NCBI GenBank assembly: GCA_029891385.1
Contig: CM057225.1
Span: 10,846,060 to 10,910,059 of the forward strand
Origin: Erythroxylum novogranatense
Taxonomy: Eukaryota; Streptophyta; Magnoliopsida; Malpighiales; Erythroxylaceae
Direction of reading: 5' to 3'
Length of the DNA: 64,000 nucleotides
The translations under genes and the position numbers were made by a program. The notes beneath the pieces were generated by a model. The model ran no database searches. It had not been told where the DNA came from and worked only from the letters and a program-made list of their open reading frames with translations. Within the stretch, counting starts at the first letter, position 1. Every line of letters begins with the position of its first letter. Positions 10,926 through 23,212 of the stretch are shown here, piece after piece.

Positions 10926-12424
10926 CAAACCATTTGATTATGTTATGTGATCTTGTTTTGTTTCTAAGTGTGATGTATTGCATGTTTTGAAAATTTTTTA
11001 AGAAATATGGATTTTCTTCATGAAATGTGAAAAAAAAATGTGAAAATTTTGAGAAATAAACTATTGTGGATTTTTCAGCTGAGAATTTATTGAAATTGTT
11101 TGGCAATGATTTGAAAAGTTTGAGAAATAAAAAAATTTGCCAAATTTTCTATCGTGAAACTTTTAAAATAAATGTCAAAAAGGTTTTGCAAAATGATTTC
11201 GCTTATCTTTCAATTTATAAACATATTATTCAGAGCTATCTAGCTCACCCCCCCTCCCCCCCCCCTCCCATCTCCAGGTATTCGAGCAGGAGATCGGATG
11301 AAAGACGGTCAAGATGTCAGTTCGACTTTTGCATGTTTTTGTAAATTGTATAATTTAGATTTTAAGTAATTTGGATTTTGGGGTTGATTTGTATATGGCT
11401 TGAAATGCCTTTTATGTTTACTAAGTATTTAGTTTATGATGTATATGAATTATGAAGTTATGTATGGAAATGAATTATGGGATTTGTAAACGAATTCTGG
11501 AATTGTGCATTAAATTAAATTATGGATGGGATTGTGTATGATTAAGGATTTGATTTATGAAATTGTGTATAAAATTGAGTATGATGTATTTGATTTCTGG
11601 GATTGTGCATTGAATTGAATTATGAGATAGGTATATTGAATTGAGTTATGGAATTGTTTATGATTATGACTGGGTTGTGTTTGGATATGAATTATGGAAA
11701 GATATGAATGTGATTTGGATATGGTTGATTTCTGATTATGATTGAGAATTATGGAAGTGTTAGGTATAGATTTGTGCTTGCTGGTGTTTTGAATTCTGGA
11801 CGGGAGAGTCCGATGATTCTGAGTTTTTTTTGGGAATTATAGAAGTGTTTATGTATCATTTGCAGGTTTTGGGTTTTATTAAATGCAGTCGTTATGCTGC
11901 TGAATTTTCGATTGAATTAGAGATAGAATAAAATAAGAATTGATTAAAAGATGAATTTTGGATTTGTATGAATGTATAAGAAGATGATTAAGAAGTTTGT
12001 TATGCATTGAGAGATTGATTGAGGATAATTTTCCAAGAAAAGGGAAATTGTATGGATTTGCATGAATTTGAATAAAGATGGTTATAAGAAAAAAAATTAT
12101 ACCATTTCAGATATGTCTTAGTCTAGGTTTCCAACGCGATCGCTTTCTAAGATAGTTTTGTGTTCGGATGTCGGATTCAGTTTTTGTTCCGCCTTTGTTT
12201 GTTCCGTTTTCGATTTTGTTTTCACTCTTCGATTCCGATTCGCTTCCGATATTTTATTTTTCCGCTTTTGATTTCGATTCGAATTTTTCGATTACATTCG
12301 TATTCGATTCGATTTCCTTGACTTTCGCGTTCGATTCTGCTTTTGTTTTGCGTTTTGCTTTGTTCTCCGCTTCTTTCGCTTACGTTTTTCGGTTGGGATC
12401 CGATCTCCGAATCGGGTCCCTACA

Positions 12425-12512
12425 AGTAAACTTAGATAAAATAGCTCGTAAATGATGACTTCATTTTTCGTTTGCAAATCAATCCAAGCACCCAATTCAT
12501 AAAGACGCTCTC
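12425..12512 (-). pseudogene. Endogenous pararetrovirus, coat region fragment
   Basis: Read on the minus strand, this continues the frame that ends at 16486, encoding an acidic and aromatic stretch (EVIIYELFYLS). The frame runs on across the B solo LTR without a shift once the duplicated CTCTC is discounted, which shows that both parts were one viral ORF. B1 then cuts it at 12424 (expected TSD AGTAA, 12425-12429). The assignment to the N-terminal coat-protein region rests on position after the movement protein and the basic and coiled-coil spacer. Confidence 0.65.
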
Positions 12513-13664
12513 TGTTGGACCCCGATCTTTTAGTGGAAATTGGAAATATGAAAATAAAAATTTGATAAGATTTTTTTGTATATGAATGGAGTTATAGATA
12601 TTTTTGCCTTAAGGAAATTGATGAGAAAAGATTTGTTTGATTTGATAACTTTGGGTTTCAAATAGATTTGTATGGGTTATGAAAGTTCAAGTGAATGAGT
12701 GGATTGAAATGGAAGTTGAAATCAAGAAATAGAAAGTGAAAGTGTAAAATTTTGAAGAAATTATAAAGTAAAGACAATTTGTTTGGTTATGCATGTGGTG
12801 TTTTAAGTTAGATTATTGTAAGAATAAGATTTCAGTCATATGTGGAGAATGGTAGAGTTTTGTATCTTTTGTACTTGGACTTGAATACTGATGTTGTAAT
12901 ATGGCTTGGAATGCCATTTAATTTTATAAACATTTATCTTATGATGTTAATGAAACATGGATTTATATATGGATATGAAAGATCAATTATGTATGAATAT
13001 CAATTGTGTATAGATTTGTGTGTATTGTGTTTGAGAGGAATTAGTTGAAGAGTTTGTGGTGATGTGTTGATCTGTGAAGTTGATGTGTTAGAATGGTGTT
13101 AGAAACTTCAATGGCAAATCTGTACTGATCTAGATATATTTGGCCAAAGTGGTCTTAATGAAAGTTGTAGCTCATGTTTCCAGCTTTCTAACGCCATAAA
13201 GTATGAAATTTTTCGATATCGGGGCGAGAAGTTATGATTTTTAGAAGTTCTGATGTTGTTTAGTGTGGGGTTGATCGACCAGTCAGTTTGCATGGAGTTT
13301 ATGACCCATTTAGAGGTCGTTCTGATTTTTAAGGTCTTCATGAAAGTTGTAGAGAGTTTCTTTACCGTTCTATAGACACCAAGTTTGTCTTATTTGGAGT
13401 TCTGCGTAAAAAGTTATGATGTTTACAAGTTGAGGTACTGTGTAAAGTTTTGAGGAGATTATCGATGGGTCATCTTTGAGTACATTTTTGACCCCTTTAA
13501 AGACTGAGTTTGCCTTTGAGTCCTTCTTTAAAATTTTAGATCTGTCTCTTACCTTTCCAACGAATCAAACCGTGTCTTATTTGGAGTTCTGAGTAGAAAG
13601 TTATGATCTTTCTAAGTAGGGATATTCTGGAGAAAGGGGTCAGACGAAGTTAGTCTTCATTTTT

Positions 13665-13805
13665 CGTCTGTGATGACGTCATCACAGACGAATTTTTGCA
13701 TCTGTGCTGACGTCATCACAGACGAATTTTTGTGTCTGTGCTGACGTCATCCTGCACAATTTTTGCATCTGTCTTGACATCATCATGCATTTAATTTAAC
13801 GTCTG
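13665..13805. repeat. Tandem palindromes with TGACGTCA cores
   Basis: Units of about 45 bp. The first is a perfect 26-bp palindrome with 13-bp arms CGTCTGTGATGAC. TGACGTCA recurs three times and later, decayed units read TGACATCA. TGACGTCA is the classic binding core of plant bZIP/TGA factors, so this may act as an enhancer in U3, about 0.7 kb upstream of the TATA box. The factor link is inference. Confidence 0.8.
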
Positions 13806-14458
13806 TCTTGACATCATCGTCGCTTTTGTGTTTTTGACCCCTCTTCTTTCTTTTGGCCATAACTTTTTGTGTAGACCTCCGATTGAGTTGATTTTTGAAG
13901 CGTTGGATTCCTAAGACATTTTTCTATCTTTTCATACTAGTTTTGGAATTAAATGGAGAAAGATAGCTAGGATTTTCGTGAACTGATCAGTTATAAAAGT
14001 TTGAATAGTGTTCAGTGTTTTAGAGATATCTCGATCGGTAGAGTTCCGATCGATTTGATTCTTTTTGAAAATGAAAATAGAGACATAGGGCTACAAATGT
14101 TATGAAGGAACCGATCAGCAATGTAGCCTCTAAGACTTCCAAATTCAGGTCGGAAGTTAGGTGTAGTGTTTAGCCTCGAGTCTGAAGAACAGACTTCAGT
14201 ATTTTGGAGATATCTTGGGTTATAGAGCTCCGATTGATCCGATTCTTGAAGGGTTGGATTCGTAAGACATAGAGGAACATTTCTCTAGAAGAAAGTTTTG
14301 TCAAATGGCTTTATTTACCTGATCGAAATAATCAGACAAGATGTCAGTTTTAAAGACCAATGGAGGGGTAATTTCGGGAGTTTACTTAAAAGGTTAAGTT
14401 TGTAGGCTTAAATGGAAGGGCTTATGGGTCATTCCCCATTCATTAAATGACATGACAC

Positions 14459-14466
14459 TATAAAAA
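14459..14466 (+). promoter_or_regulatory. TATA box of group B LTR
   Basis: CACTATAAAAAGGA lies at the start of a purine-rich leader, followed about 230 bp later by donor GAGGTAAGAG. A comparable site occurs in the A2 LTR (TTATAAATAAAGG at 20545). Confidence 0.5.
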
Positions 14467-14974
14467 GGATTGAGCTGTTGTTTTTATCAAGGGAAGCAAG
14501 ACATTTGAACAAAGAAAAGAACAAAAGAGAGAAGGGAGACCAAGTTTCGGTGGAGAAAAAGGGGAGAAAGCTAGGGCTCGATTTTTCTACCACTTGAAGA
14601 GAGATTTTAATGTCATTCCAAGAGAGTAAAAGGTGGAGGATGAAGAGAGCTTCCCCTTGAACCAAGAAAATCCGAAAATGGAGGAGAAATGAGGTAAGAG
14701 CAATTTTTAAGATTTGAGTTTCTCTTGAAGTTTTGGTTTAGAATCATGGAAAATGGAATGGGTTTGTGGATTTTGAAGTTAATTTTGTTGATTGCTAAGT
14801 ATTATGGGTTTAATTTTGGATGGAAATTAATTAGGGTTTATGCCCAAATTTAGAATTTGGAGATTTTAGAAATTTGTGATTTAGAAAGCTTGAATATATG
14901 AGGGATTAGTGTTTCTAAGTTCAATGTGAGGATTAAGTTAATTATGATATTGAATTTGTGTGGAATTGCTTTAG

Positions 14975-15050
14975 GTAAAGTTAAATTGGAAGAAAGAAGG
15001 AATCAATGGACAAATTGGAGCAAGGAACAAGTTTCTAACATCGATTCGAG
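14975..15050 (+). other. Putative 76-nt LTR micro-exon (B solo LTR)
   Basis: It is flanked by GCTTTAG and GTGGGTACC. Donor at 14694 gives a 281-bp intron 1, and the acceptor ending at 15747 gives a 697-bp intron 2. It ends ATCGATTCGAG, as in B1. Confidence 0.45.
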
Positions 15051-16485
15051 GTGGGTACCTGTTTATAATAAAATTTATAAGCCACTAATGCTTTCTTTAA
15101 ATAAAGAGATTTTCGATTTCAATTGCATCGTAAATGTTGCACCATTATGTGAATGATTTAAAAATCATTATTGATTCCATACATAAGCGTTTGATGAAAT
15201 GCAAAATACATTTGTGTTATGCCTCGAAAGATTCCATGGCATTTCGTATATTTGGAAAGAGCATTCGATAAAGTGATTGAGCATGAGTATGTGCTTTTGT
15301 TTGGGCGAGAGGAAGCGTTGTGTTAGTCACGTGCGTCGGCGTTTAAGCACGCTCTCGGCTGCCGTTAGAGCCACGAGATCTGAGAAATCGGACTCGTTGT
15401 GTTTCTGATAAACTTCGGTTTATTCGTTGTGTTCCACGGAACTCTCGAGCCATGTGTTGTGCATTGTATATGTGAATTGCCATTGCATCTATGAATTGCC
15501 AAGCTGATGCATTCATGTTTATAAATTTATGAGTTTATGGCTGAAAGCCTAAAAATCATATGTTTTGCAAATGGCGATTTTGGCTACAATGAGAAAAGTA
15601 CTTTTTGAAAATGTGCTTTACGGATTTCAAAGAAATGTTTTCTAAGACCAGAAAAGAAAAAGAATTTCAAGGATTTTGCTTATATATTTGTTATAAACTG
15701 TTACCCACGGGCTTTAAAGCTCACCCCCCCTTCATTCCCATCCACAGGTGATGAGAAGAAGATCGGGTGAAAGAAAATGAAGATTTCTGTTTGCATGTGT
15801 TTATATTGTATTATTGTTAAGTTAGATGGTTGCTGAGAAGTATAGAATCGTTGTGTATTGTGTACTTTGGTTTAGGGTTATGGGTAATGTATAAGGCTTG
15901 AAATGCCACTATGATTTGTATAAAACTTTGATTTATGAAATGGTGTATAAATCGTAATTGTATTTATGAGGTTTGGATGAGGCTATTGAGTTATGGTATT
16001 GCACATGGATATGTTTTATAACTTGTGTATGTCCAACTGAGATATAAGCATGATTTGTATATGGAGAAATGTGAATGAACGGGTATTGGACGTTGGATAG
16101 TGCGATTGTATGTGAATGTTATTGGATTGAGGATATTGAAGTCACTTTAAGAGATGGAATGAAAATGAAAGAAAGAAAGAAAAAAATGTACATGGATTGG
16201 ATTAGTTTTGGTGATAGTCTTAAGGTTTCAATGCAAGCGCTTTCTTTGATACTTGTTCACGGATGTCGGCTCCGTTTTGTTACGTATCAGAAATTGGTTT
16301 CGATTCGATTTGCTTTCGATTCATTAATGATTTGTTGAGCTTTGTGATCCGAAGTTTGCTTCGTATCTGATTTGATTTCACCTTATGTTTCGTTTCCTTG
16401 CTTTGATTCGATTCATATTGGTTCGTATTCGTATTCGTTTTCCGTTTTCGGGTTGAGGCGTCGGTCTCCGGATCGAGTCCCAACG

Positions 16486-18614
16486 CTCTCTCCATTTCTT
16501 AGGTTGAAGATCATCAAATGTAAACCAGGGACATAAAGTAGGTTTGGTTGGACAAGCTAGTGCTGGTGGTGGTGTAGGTCTGAAGGGTTCCGTTCTTATA
16601 GACTCAGCTTCACTAATTTTAGGCTCAACTTCTGTAGGTTAAGTCATGGTCATCATGACTTGAGCTAGATCTGTCAAATCAACAAACTGTGCAGATTCAT
16701 TTGAAGATGGTTCAAACACTTCAGATAGTTCAGCTGTGCAGATGATTGTTCAGAGACGTTAGAATGCTCAGAGGGGCATTCTTCATCAAATATCTCAGGA
16801 ATAGGGTGCACGAGTTGCTAAATTAGAATGCTCATATGGGCATTTATCGTCAGAGATGGTAGGAACAGATGATGGTATAAGAGTTACTACGAACTCTGTT
16901 TGAGGAGCTTTATCCTTCCCGGTAGATTAGGAAGGTCATGCTTTTAATAGAGAAGAAGGTGGAGTGTAGATCTGTAAGGTTTTATTCTACGAATCAGTTG
17001 GTTCAGTGTATGGATCAATAGTTTTAGTCTATGAGGGCGATGGCTCAAGAGGTTTTTTAGGTTTAGGCTTTGATTTACTCGATTTAGGCTTAGCTCTGGT
17101 AGGATGGATATACTACCTGATCAAAGGATAGTTGAACTTGAATACCTTTTCATATTGAACTTCTTTAGGGTATGAAGGTGAAGAATAGATTGGTGAGATA
17201 GGATAGGATGGTGATGGATAGGTAGGTTGGGTAACTAGAAAGGATGTAGGATATGCTTCATAAACATTTTTAGATTGTTCTTTCTGCATGTTAGCTTAAA
17301 TTTGTTGAAGGATCTCTTTCACCTTTCTAAGTTATTGCTCCTTTGTGGTAAAATCAGGGCCAAAATACTAAGTATTGACATAATGTCGAATAGTCGCATC
17401 AAGTTGGGTCATTTAAGCTTTAAAAGATTTGTACAGTTTCTGGATCTCTGCAGAGATTGTATTAACTTGTTAATAAGTAGTCTGCTTTTGGTGAGTCAAA
17501 CCATCAAGTTTGGAATCAATCTGTCGAAGAACTTTGTTATGAGCTAAAGCATTATCAGTATGCCAGTTGAGAGTTTGATCAATAGGATTGGAAAGCATAG
17601 TTCCATGAGAACTTATGGTAGAGGAACAAATATAAGGGTTAGAGATAACCCTTTGTTGATCATTACTGCATATTTCCAGTGGAGGAAAGTCTTCCTCATA
17701 TGGATTAATCATCATGCACGGAATGGTTGGAGTAGGAACAACTTGAATGGAAGGAACAATTGGACAACAATATTTGGTGATTGATTTTAGATAGGTCAAA
17801 TGATCTGGATCAACAGCTTTGAGCATTTCATGAATAACCATCAGTCTTGGGCTTGGATTTTTAATCCAAGGTTTAGAATCATCACGATCATCATTGTGAT
17901 AGTAAACTATTCTTGTAAACTAATAAGTAGAGATCTCTTTTTTCTTGTTTTTTGTTTTCCTTCGTCGCCGATTATGCAGCTCATCATCATCACTTTCTGA
18001 TTCAGGGTTCAGACATATTTTATAGTCTAGTTCATACATAAAGGGATCTACATCCTAGACAAAATGTCCACGATGATGACTAACATAGACAGGTTCGCTA
18101 TCAGGTTTAAAATAATGGATCGAAGGCCCATCTTTGCCTTCTCTATGAGAGAACACTAGTTGAATCATTATAATAGGGCTTGGTGTATAAAAGGGTCCAA
18201 ATTGATCTTCGTTGGGCTTGATGTAGATGGATTTCACAGTTCCATCTTGTAAGGTCTTTAGAATAGGTGAAAAAGTGGTATGGAAAGAATGCCCATGTGG
18301 GGCATGAAACACTTTTTAGTAATTAGTGATCCATTCAGTAGGCAACAACTTTCCAAGCTCCATTAATGGTAACTACTTTGGGCTTTAGATGATAGTTGTT
18401 TGATCATGAGCTCTATCTGCTACCATGTACGAGGAATCAGAAGTGGAATTTGGGAAGTTGAGAGCTATGGCATTTGTAAACGATAGATCATCTAGTGGTT
18501 AAAAGTATTCACAATGGATGCAGGATCTTATTCTGCTTCAGTGATTTGGATTTGAACTTGAAGACGTTCAAACAAAGTGGGATCATCTAGCCTAATATTG
18601 AAATTAGGGGTAAT
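16486..18614 (-). pseudogene. Endogenous pararetrovirus: movement-protein end, spacer and coat start
   Basis: Minus strand. The first part (18614 to about 18430) continues the movement-protein frame broken by the A2 LTR. Next comes a frame with the text HGHSFHTTFSPILKTLQDG (18312-18055), then a basic patch RRRRKTKNKKK (about 17950), then 17841-17470 with EEDFPPLE and NWHTDNALAHNKVL followed by a likely coiled coil. A proline, serine and lysine-rich stretch leads to PWFTFDDLQPKKW near 16500. This order (movement protein, spacer, coat) and these motifs fit petuvirus/florendovirus-type Caulimoviridae polyproteins. Many in-frame stops show that it is dead. Confidence 0.75.
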
Positions 18615-19129
18615 GTAACATCTCGTCCCCATATTAAGGGTTATGACCCGAAATTTCAGTACATGCGAGCTTAAAGAGAAATTAAGACAATGCATTTTCT
18701 TACTCATGCATCATGTTAACATATATACACATAAATACAGAATGTTTTCACATAAAAAGTGGTACATGCATTTATTGACAACTTTTGGGTATAAATGGTA
18801 TCAAATGTGATTTTATTGAAAATAAGGAGTTGAAAGAGTGATCTTGGTATGAGTCGTGATAAGGAAAGATTTAGAAACAAGATTGGTAGTGATCTGGAAA
18901 ATGTTCACTGAATATGCTTCAGTCTTTTAGCCACAACATTTTCTCTAGTAATCCAAACGAGATGATTCTTGATTTGGATTAAACTAGAGATATATGGCTA
19001 CATTTTGTGTGAAGACATCGAATTTCAATTCTGTGTCTAAGAGTCTCAAATATTGTCATAAAGTGAAGAATTGGGTGCAATGTTGGTGTATGAATGAAAA
19101 TTTTGTCTTCATATTTTAGGGGCACATTT

Positions 19130-19700
19130 GGGATTGATAAAGATGGATTTTAGCAAAATTTCCTTCTGGAAAATTATTTTTTTTTATCTTTATAAAGGTA
19201 TAAAGTTTTTGAATTTTCGATATCTGAGTCAAAATATATGCGTATTATAAGTGGAGATGTTCTGAACACAAAAAGCAGACGCAAAAAGCAAATGATAGAA
19301 TCGGGAGCAAATTTGGACATGATCTGGATAGATTTTGGCAAAGTTACCTTCTGGAAAGTTGTAGATATTTGTTTTATCTTTCCAAGGTATAAAGTTTATG
19401 AATTTTGGATATCTGAGTCAAAAGATATGCGTCTTATAAGTGGAGATGTTCTGGATGCAAAAAGTAGACGCAAAAAGCAGATGATAGAATCGGGAGCAAA
19501 TTTGGACATGATCTGGATAGATTTTGGTAAAGTTTCCTTCTGGAAAGTTGTAGATATTTCTTTTATCTTTCCAACGGTATGAAGTTTTTAAATTTTGGAT
19601 ATCTGAGTCAAAATATATGCATCTTATAAGTGGAGATGTTCCGGACGCAAAAAGCAGACGTAGAAAAATAGACGCAGAAAAGCAGACACAGAAAAGCAGA
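19130..19700. repeat. 189-190-bp tandem repeat in A2 U3
   Basis: Near-identical units with matching ATGCG or ATGCA phrases at 19238, 19427 and 19617. Each contains CTTCTGGAAAGTTGTAGATAT and GGATATCTGAGTCAAAA. It is a local amplification of the repeat unit found diffusely in B and C LTRs. The period happens to be divisible by three, producing a 114-aa open frame that I do not regard as a gene. Confidence 0.85.
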
Positions 19701-19760
19701 CACAGAAAAGCAGACGCGGAAAAACAAATGCAAAAAGTAGACGAAAGGAAAGTGAGACGA
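19633..19760. repeat. Short direct repeats GCAGACGCA/GAAAAGCAGAC
   Basis: Seven or more degenerate copies of an 11-14-nt word containing AAAGCAGACGC occur just before the ACTCCAAATGAC module. This is the A2 version of the variable repeat slot. Confidence 0.7.
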
Positions 19761-21825
19761 GACAGAAGTTATACGATAGAATTGGACTTCAAGGTCTGCA
19801 TGAAAGTTTTATATCCAGAAGTCTTCTTTCCAATGGTCCAAAAATGAAGTCAATCAGACATCCGCAGCAAAAGTTATAGCATTTGCATTGAGACATGTAC
19901 ATTTTTGGTGAGGGCAGAAACATGTTGGAGTCTTTTGGCCATAACTTCTTCTCTAGAACTCCAAATGACTTGATTCTTGAACCATTGGATTAGTAATACA
20001 TTTCCCTACATCTTCACCAAGAATCATAGTCATATGAAACTAATGGAGAAAGATTTAGTGAAAAGAGTGAGACGAGTACAGTGAGTATGCTCCTAAAGGA
20101 TACGAACTGGTATTATCCCACTGAACATACTTCAGTGTTTTGAGGATATCTTGATTTGCAGAAATCAAAATTAGATGATTTCTAATTCGTGGGGAACTAG
20201 ATACATGGAGCTACAAATGGTATGAAGGACTTGGAATCTGATTCAGTCTCTAGGATGTCTAAAATTCTTATGGAAGTTATGCATAGTGTACTGTTATGGA
20301 CAAGAACAGTCCAAAATGTTAAAGTGTAACTTCTGAATCACTGAACCAAATTGAATGCTTTTGGTGTCATTAGAAACGTAAGACAATAGAGAAGAGTCTT
20401 CTAGAAGAAAGTTTTATGTTAGAATGTTCAAGGTTATTTTTGGCAAGACACTTAAGTTTTAAAGAGCATAAGCTTATAAGGAAGGATAAAATGGACATTT
20501 TAGACTCATTAATGGCAAAATTGGAAAAAAAAGTATTGTCTGGCTTATAAATAAAGGGGAGAACGAAAATGGACAAGAAAAGAGAGAAATATCATGAAGA
20601 GGAAAGAGAAATACGAAGAGAAGAAGAATGAAAGAGAGAGAAAGAAGAGAGAACAAGCTAGGGTTTTAAATTCCTTGGCCTTCAAGAGAGATTTTGAGGT
20701 TGTTCAAGAAGAGAATAAGGTAATGGAAGAAAAGACCTCTTCATTTGATGAAGTATCAAGGTATGATCAATTGAATCTTTGGATTTTTGTAAAGATTCTA
20801 GTTTATGGAGTTTAGAAAATGCTTGGGTTTGAATATTCTAAAATCAATTTCAGTGATTATGCATTATAGGATCTTAAAGTGGATTCCTATTGAATGAGAT
20901 TGGTTTGTATTATGATACTAAAAGAATCCTACCTAAGAGTGTTTTTAAGTATGAAGTGCTAAGCTATGAATAGGGAAGAGTGTTCTTGAAGTGTAAGCTT
21001 ATGAATAAGCTAAACATATAAAAAGGGTAAAGAGTGAAGGGAGTATTTGGATTGATCATATACAAATGAAGTGTAAGTCTAAGTTCAATTAGAGACACAT
21101 GAATTTTGAAATGGGAATGAGCATAAAGCGTGTCATAAAACATATGCCCACGATTGTCATTGAGCATGTATTGTACATAGTCCATTACTACAATTGTGCA
21201 TAAATGAATGCTTTTAAGTGTGCAATTATTGATGAGTGTGCAATGTGTATTTTGCATAAACGGGTTGTGCAGGTCAAGTGTCCGCATTCAGGCGTTTCCA
21301 GAAATTGAAAGCAAATGCTAATCTGGAGCGTACTGTGACTAGACCTAGATGGTCTTACTTTATTTTTTGTTAATTGAATTCTTGTATTATTTAACTATTG
21401 GATGATTGTGTAAATGTGATTGAATATATTGGGTTCCGGATAGAAGGTCCAATGATTGTGATGATTGACTTGGATATTGAAGTGCTATTTGTTTGTGAAT
21501 TGGAAGAACTAAATGTATTGAGTGATTGCTATGTGTTTCCTGAATGTGTAAATTGCATGCAAGTGAAAGTGTGATTTCTCAACTATCTGTTGCATATCGG
21601 ACTATGGTCCGCTGATAAGCAAATATGAGTGAATAAGAGCATGCAATTATGAGTGATGCATTTCAATGCATATGAATGACAGTTGAATTTTCAACACTAA
21701 GGTTAAATGTCGAACTAAGGTCCGATGATATGAGAATCAATGGGTTTACGAAATTATGAGTGATGCATTTCATTTCACGAATGCCTGTCATATAATGGCT
21801 GTTGTGACTATAGTAGCCACCGATT

Positions 21826-22005
21826 AGAGCTACAAGCTCAACGATTAATGAGCCCTATATGGGACAGCTATCAATGAGCCCTACATGGGACAGTGACCAA
21901 TAATCCCTATATGGGACAGTTATCAATGAGCCCTACATGGGACAGTGACCAATGAGCCCTATATGGGACAGTTATCAATGAGCCCTATATGGGACAGTCC
22001 ATTCA
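21826..22005 (+). repeat. Mini-hairpin ladder of A2, expanded GAGCCCTATATGGGAC units
   Basis: After GAGCTACAAGCTC come about six units of the type GAGCCCTAYATGGGACAG, each a CCC...GGG hairpin, alternating with TTATCAAT or TGACCAAT spacers (period about 35 bp for a pair). It sits between the GTTGTGAC phrase and the GGTCACAAC closing phrase, as in other A copies. Confidence 0.75.
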
Positions 22006-22705
22006 CTCGGTCACAACAGAGTAACAATTGGAAAGTGAGTCTCATATACACTGAGTATGCAGGAGATAAATGATTAAGTGATATTGAATGTGAAATAACT
22101 GAACAAGTTTATGTGATTCAATATGGTTGTTAATGAAATGATATGAATATGGGAAAGAATGTGATATAGGAAATAAAGTGATATTGGTTCAGTGATTGAA
22201 TGTGAAATAATATGAACATGTGCGATATTGAAAAGAAAATGTGTATTGAAATGTGACTTATGAAATATATGTCTTATGTGAGGAGTGAGGAGTGAGCCAT
22301 CGATGATGGTCACTCACTGAGTTCGCAAAACTCACCCAAAATTTGCAATTATTTTTCAGGATCAAAAGAATACCCCCGTTAAGCCAACAGGAGTATATTT
22401 GCAGGATTCAAGTGAAGGATAGAAGTCGGGATCAGTTCGCGTCTGCATTGCATGTCTTTATTTATGTAATAAAGTGTATATTTGTATTTGGGAAATGGGC
22501 CCAAGTGGCTATTGGAAATTATGTATAATGAATTTGTATATGATTGAATGAGGACCCAAATTAGGCATTGAATTTCGCATATATTGTTGCAAAAAAAATG
22601 TATCGATTTCTGAATGAGTGTTTTAGCATGCCAACCTCGCAGGGTACGGACTCGGATAATCACTGTCGATGTCGAGTTCGGGTCGCGTGGGAGTGGGGTG
22701 TTACA

Positions 22706-23212
22706 GGTAATGGTTAAGATGACATTTCCATTGTTGAGAGTTGTTAAAAGGGTACTAATTATTGCATTTTGGTATATCGTGTCGGCTGTGTCTAGAAGAG
22801 ATATCCTGCTAATAGGTATTCCCTTTCTTTCATAAAGGTTGAGAACAAGACGTACAACTCCAATGTGTAGGTGTGTATGGTTATACTCTTTCCAGAGAGA
22901 GATGATCTCTTTAGGGATCTCGAGCTTCACGTTATGTTCAGCTGAGGTTACTTACAAACCATATTGTTCTAAAAGAAAACTCTAGATCATTTCTTTTACT
23001 TTAGGACGGTCTGTGGAGAGGATAGTACGAATACTTTTTGTCCAAGAACAATCACAATAATATATACTGTAAGGACTAAGCAAAGGTAAAGAAGTATTAA
23101 AAATATGGTTTTCTTCAAGAAGATGGGTTATTTCTACAAAGAGTTCTATTCAATTAGATAAGGTGCACTTCACACTAGAAGGAAGATTAGCTATAAATAA
23201 GCTAGAGGAAAG
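22706..23212 (-). pseudogene. Endogenous pararetrovirus movement protein, N-terminal part
   Basis: On the minus strand, 22930-22706 encodes KLEIPKEIISLWKEY and THLHIGVVRLVLNL, followed by a TLLTTLNNG stretch, all typical of Caulimoviridae movement proteins. Upstream, a frame with WTKSIRTIL and FLLEQYG continues to about 23210, broken by stops. The GGTAA duplication at 22706 marks the A2 insertion; the remainder resumes at 18614. The gene is separated from its reverse transcriptase by a strand switch near 23.2 kb. Confidence 0.8.

Larger units (their letters stand above)
3534..12424 (+). mobile_element. Element B1 3' LTR (interrupted; net about 4.46 kb)
   Basis: It starts TGTTGGATCCC and ends GGGTCCCTACA (CCAACA altered to CCTACA). 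An A solo LTR with its duplicated site occupies 5052-9485; without it the LTR is about 4457 bp. Order of modules: degenerate 'CTTCATGAAAGTTGTAG...AAAAGTTATGA' repeat units (about 3840-4330), the module CCGACATTCGATTGAC (about 4430), a first donor (GT at 9891), a 75-nt exon-like block (10177-10251), a GC-rich structured block (10700-10925), a CCCCCC tract with acceptor CTCCAG ending at 11277, and the TTCGATT-rich 3' end. Virus-derived sequence follows at 12425, so this element sits in viral DNA. Confidence 0.85.
12513..16485 (+). mobile_element. Group B solo LTR, TSD CTCTC
   Basis: It begins TGTTGGACCCC and ends GAGTCCCAACG (last base changed), flanked by CTCTC at 12508-12512 and 16486-16490; length 3973 bp. 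Module order: repeat units (13100-13620), TGACGTCA palindrome cluster (13665-13805), GACCTCCGATTGAG module, TATAAAAA box (14459-14466), donor at 14694, 76-nt block (14975-15050), acceptor CCACAG ending at 15747, and a TTCGATT-rich end. It is inserted in viral sequence. ORFs inside (for example 12842-13048 and 16075-16338) show no family features. Confidence 0.92.
18615..22705 (+). mobile_element. Chimeric A2 solo LTR, TSD GGTAA
   Basis: It begins TGTAACATCTCG and ends GTGGGGTGTTACA, flanked by GGTAA at 18610-18614 and 22706-22710; 4091 bp. The 5' half resembles B LTRs (repeat units, GAACTCCAAATGAC module, TTATAAATAAAGG at 20545). The 3' half is group A (GACAGTTGTGAC-type phrase, hairpin ladder, ACCATCGATGATGG hairpin, acceptor TTTTTCAG near 22360). 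It splits the viral movement-protein gene. The micro-exon region is not recognisable in the standard A form here; a weaker acceptor TGTGCAG occurs at about 21270. Confidence 0.9.

Noticed and set aside
19238..19582. 114-aa open frame with an internal 63-aa repeat
   Set aside because: It is produced by a 189-bp DNA tandem repeat (a multiple of three) in LTR U3. The same unit elsewhere in B and C LTRs has stops in all frames.
22614..22835. 73-aa plus-strand ORF
   Set aside because: It crosses the LTR/virus boundary and lies antisense to the recognisable movement-protein frame.
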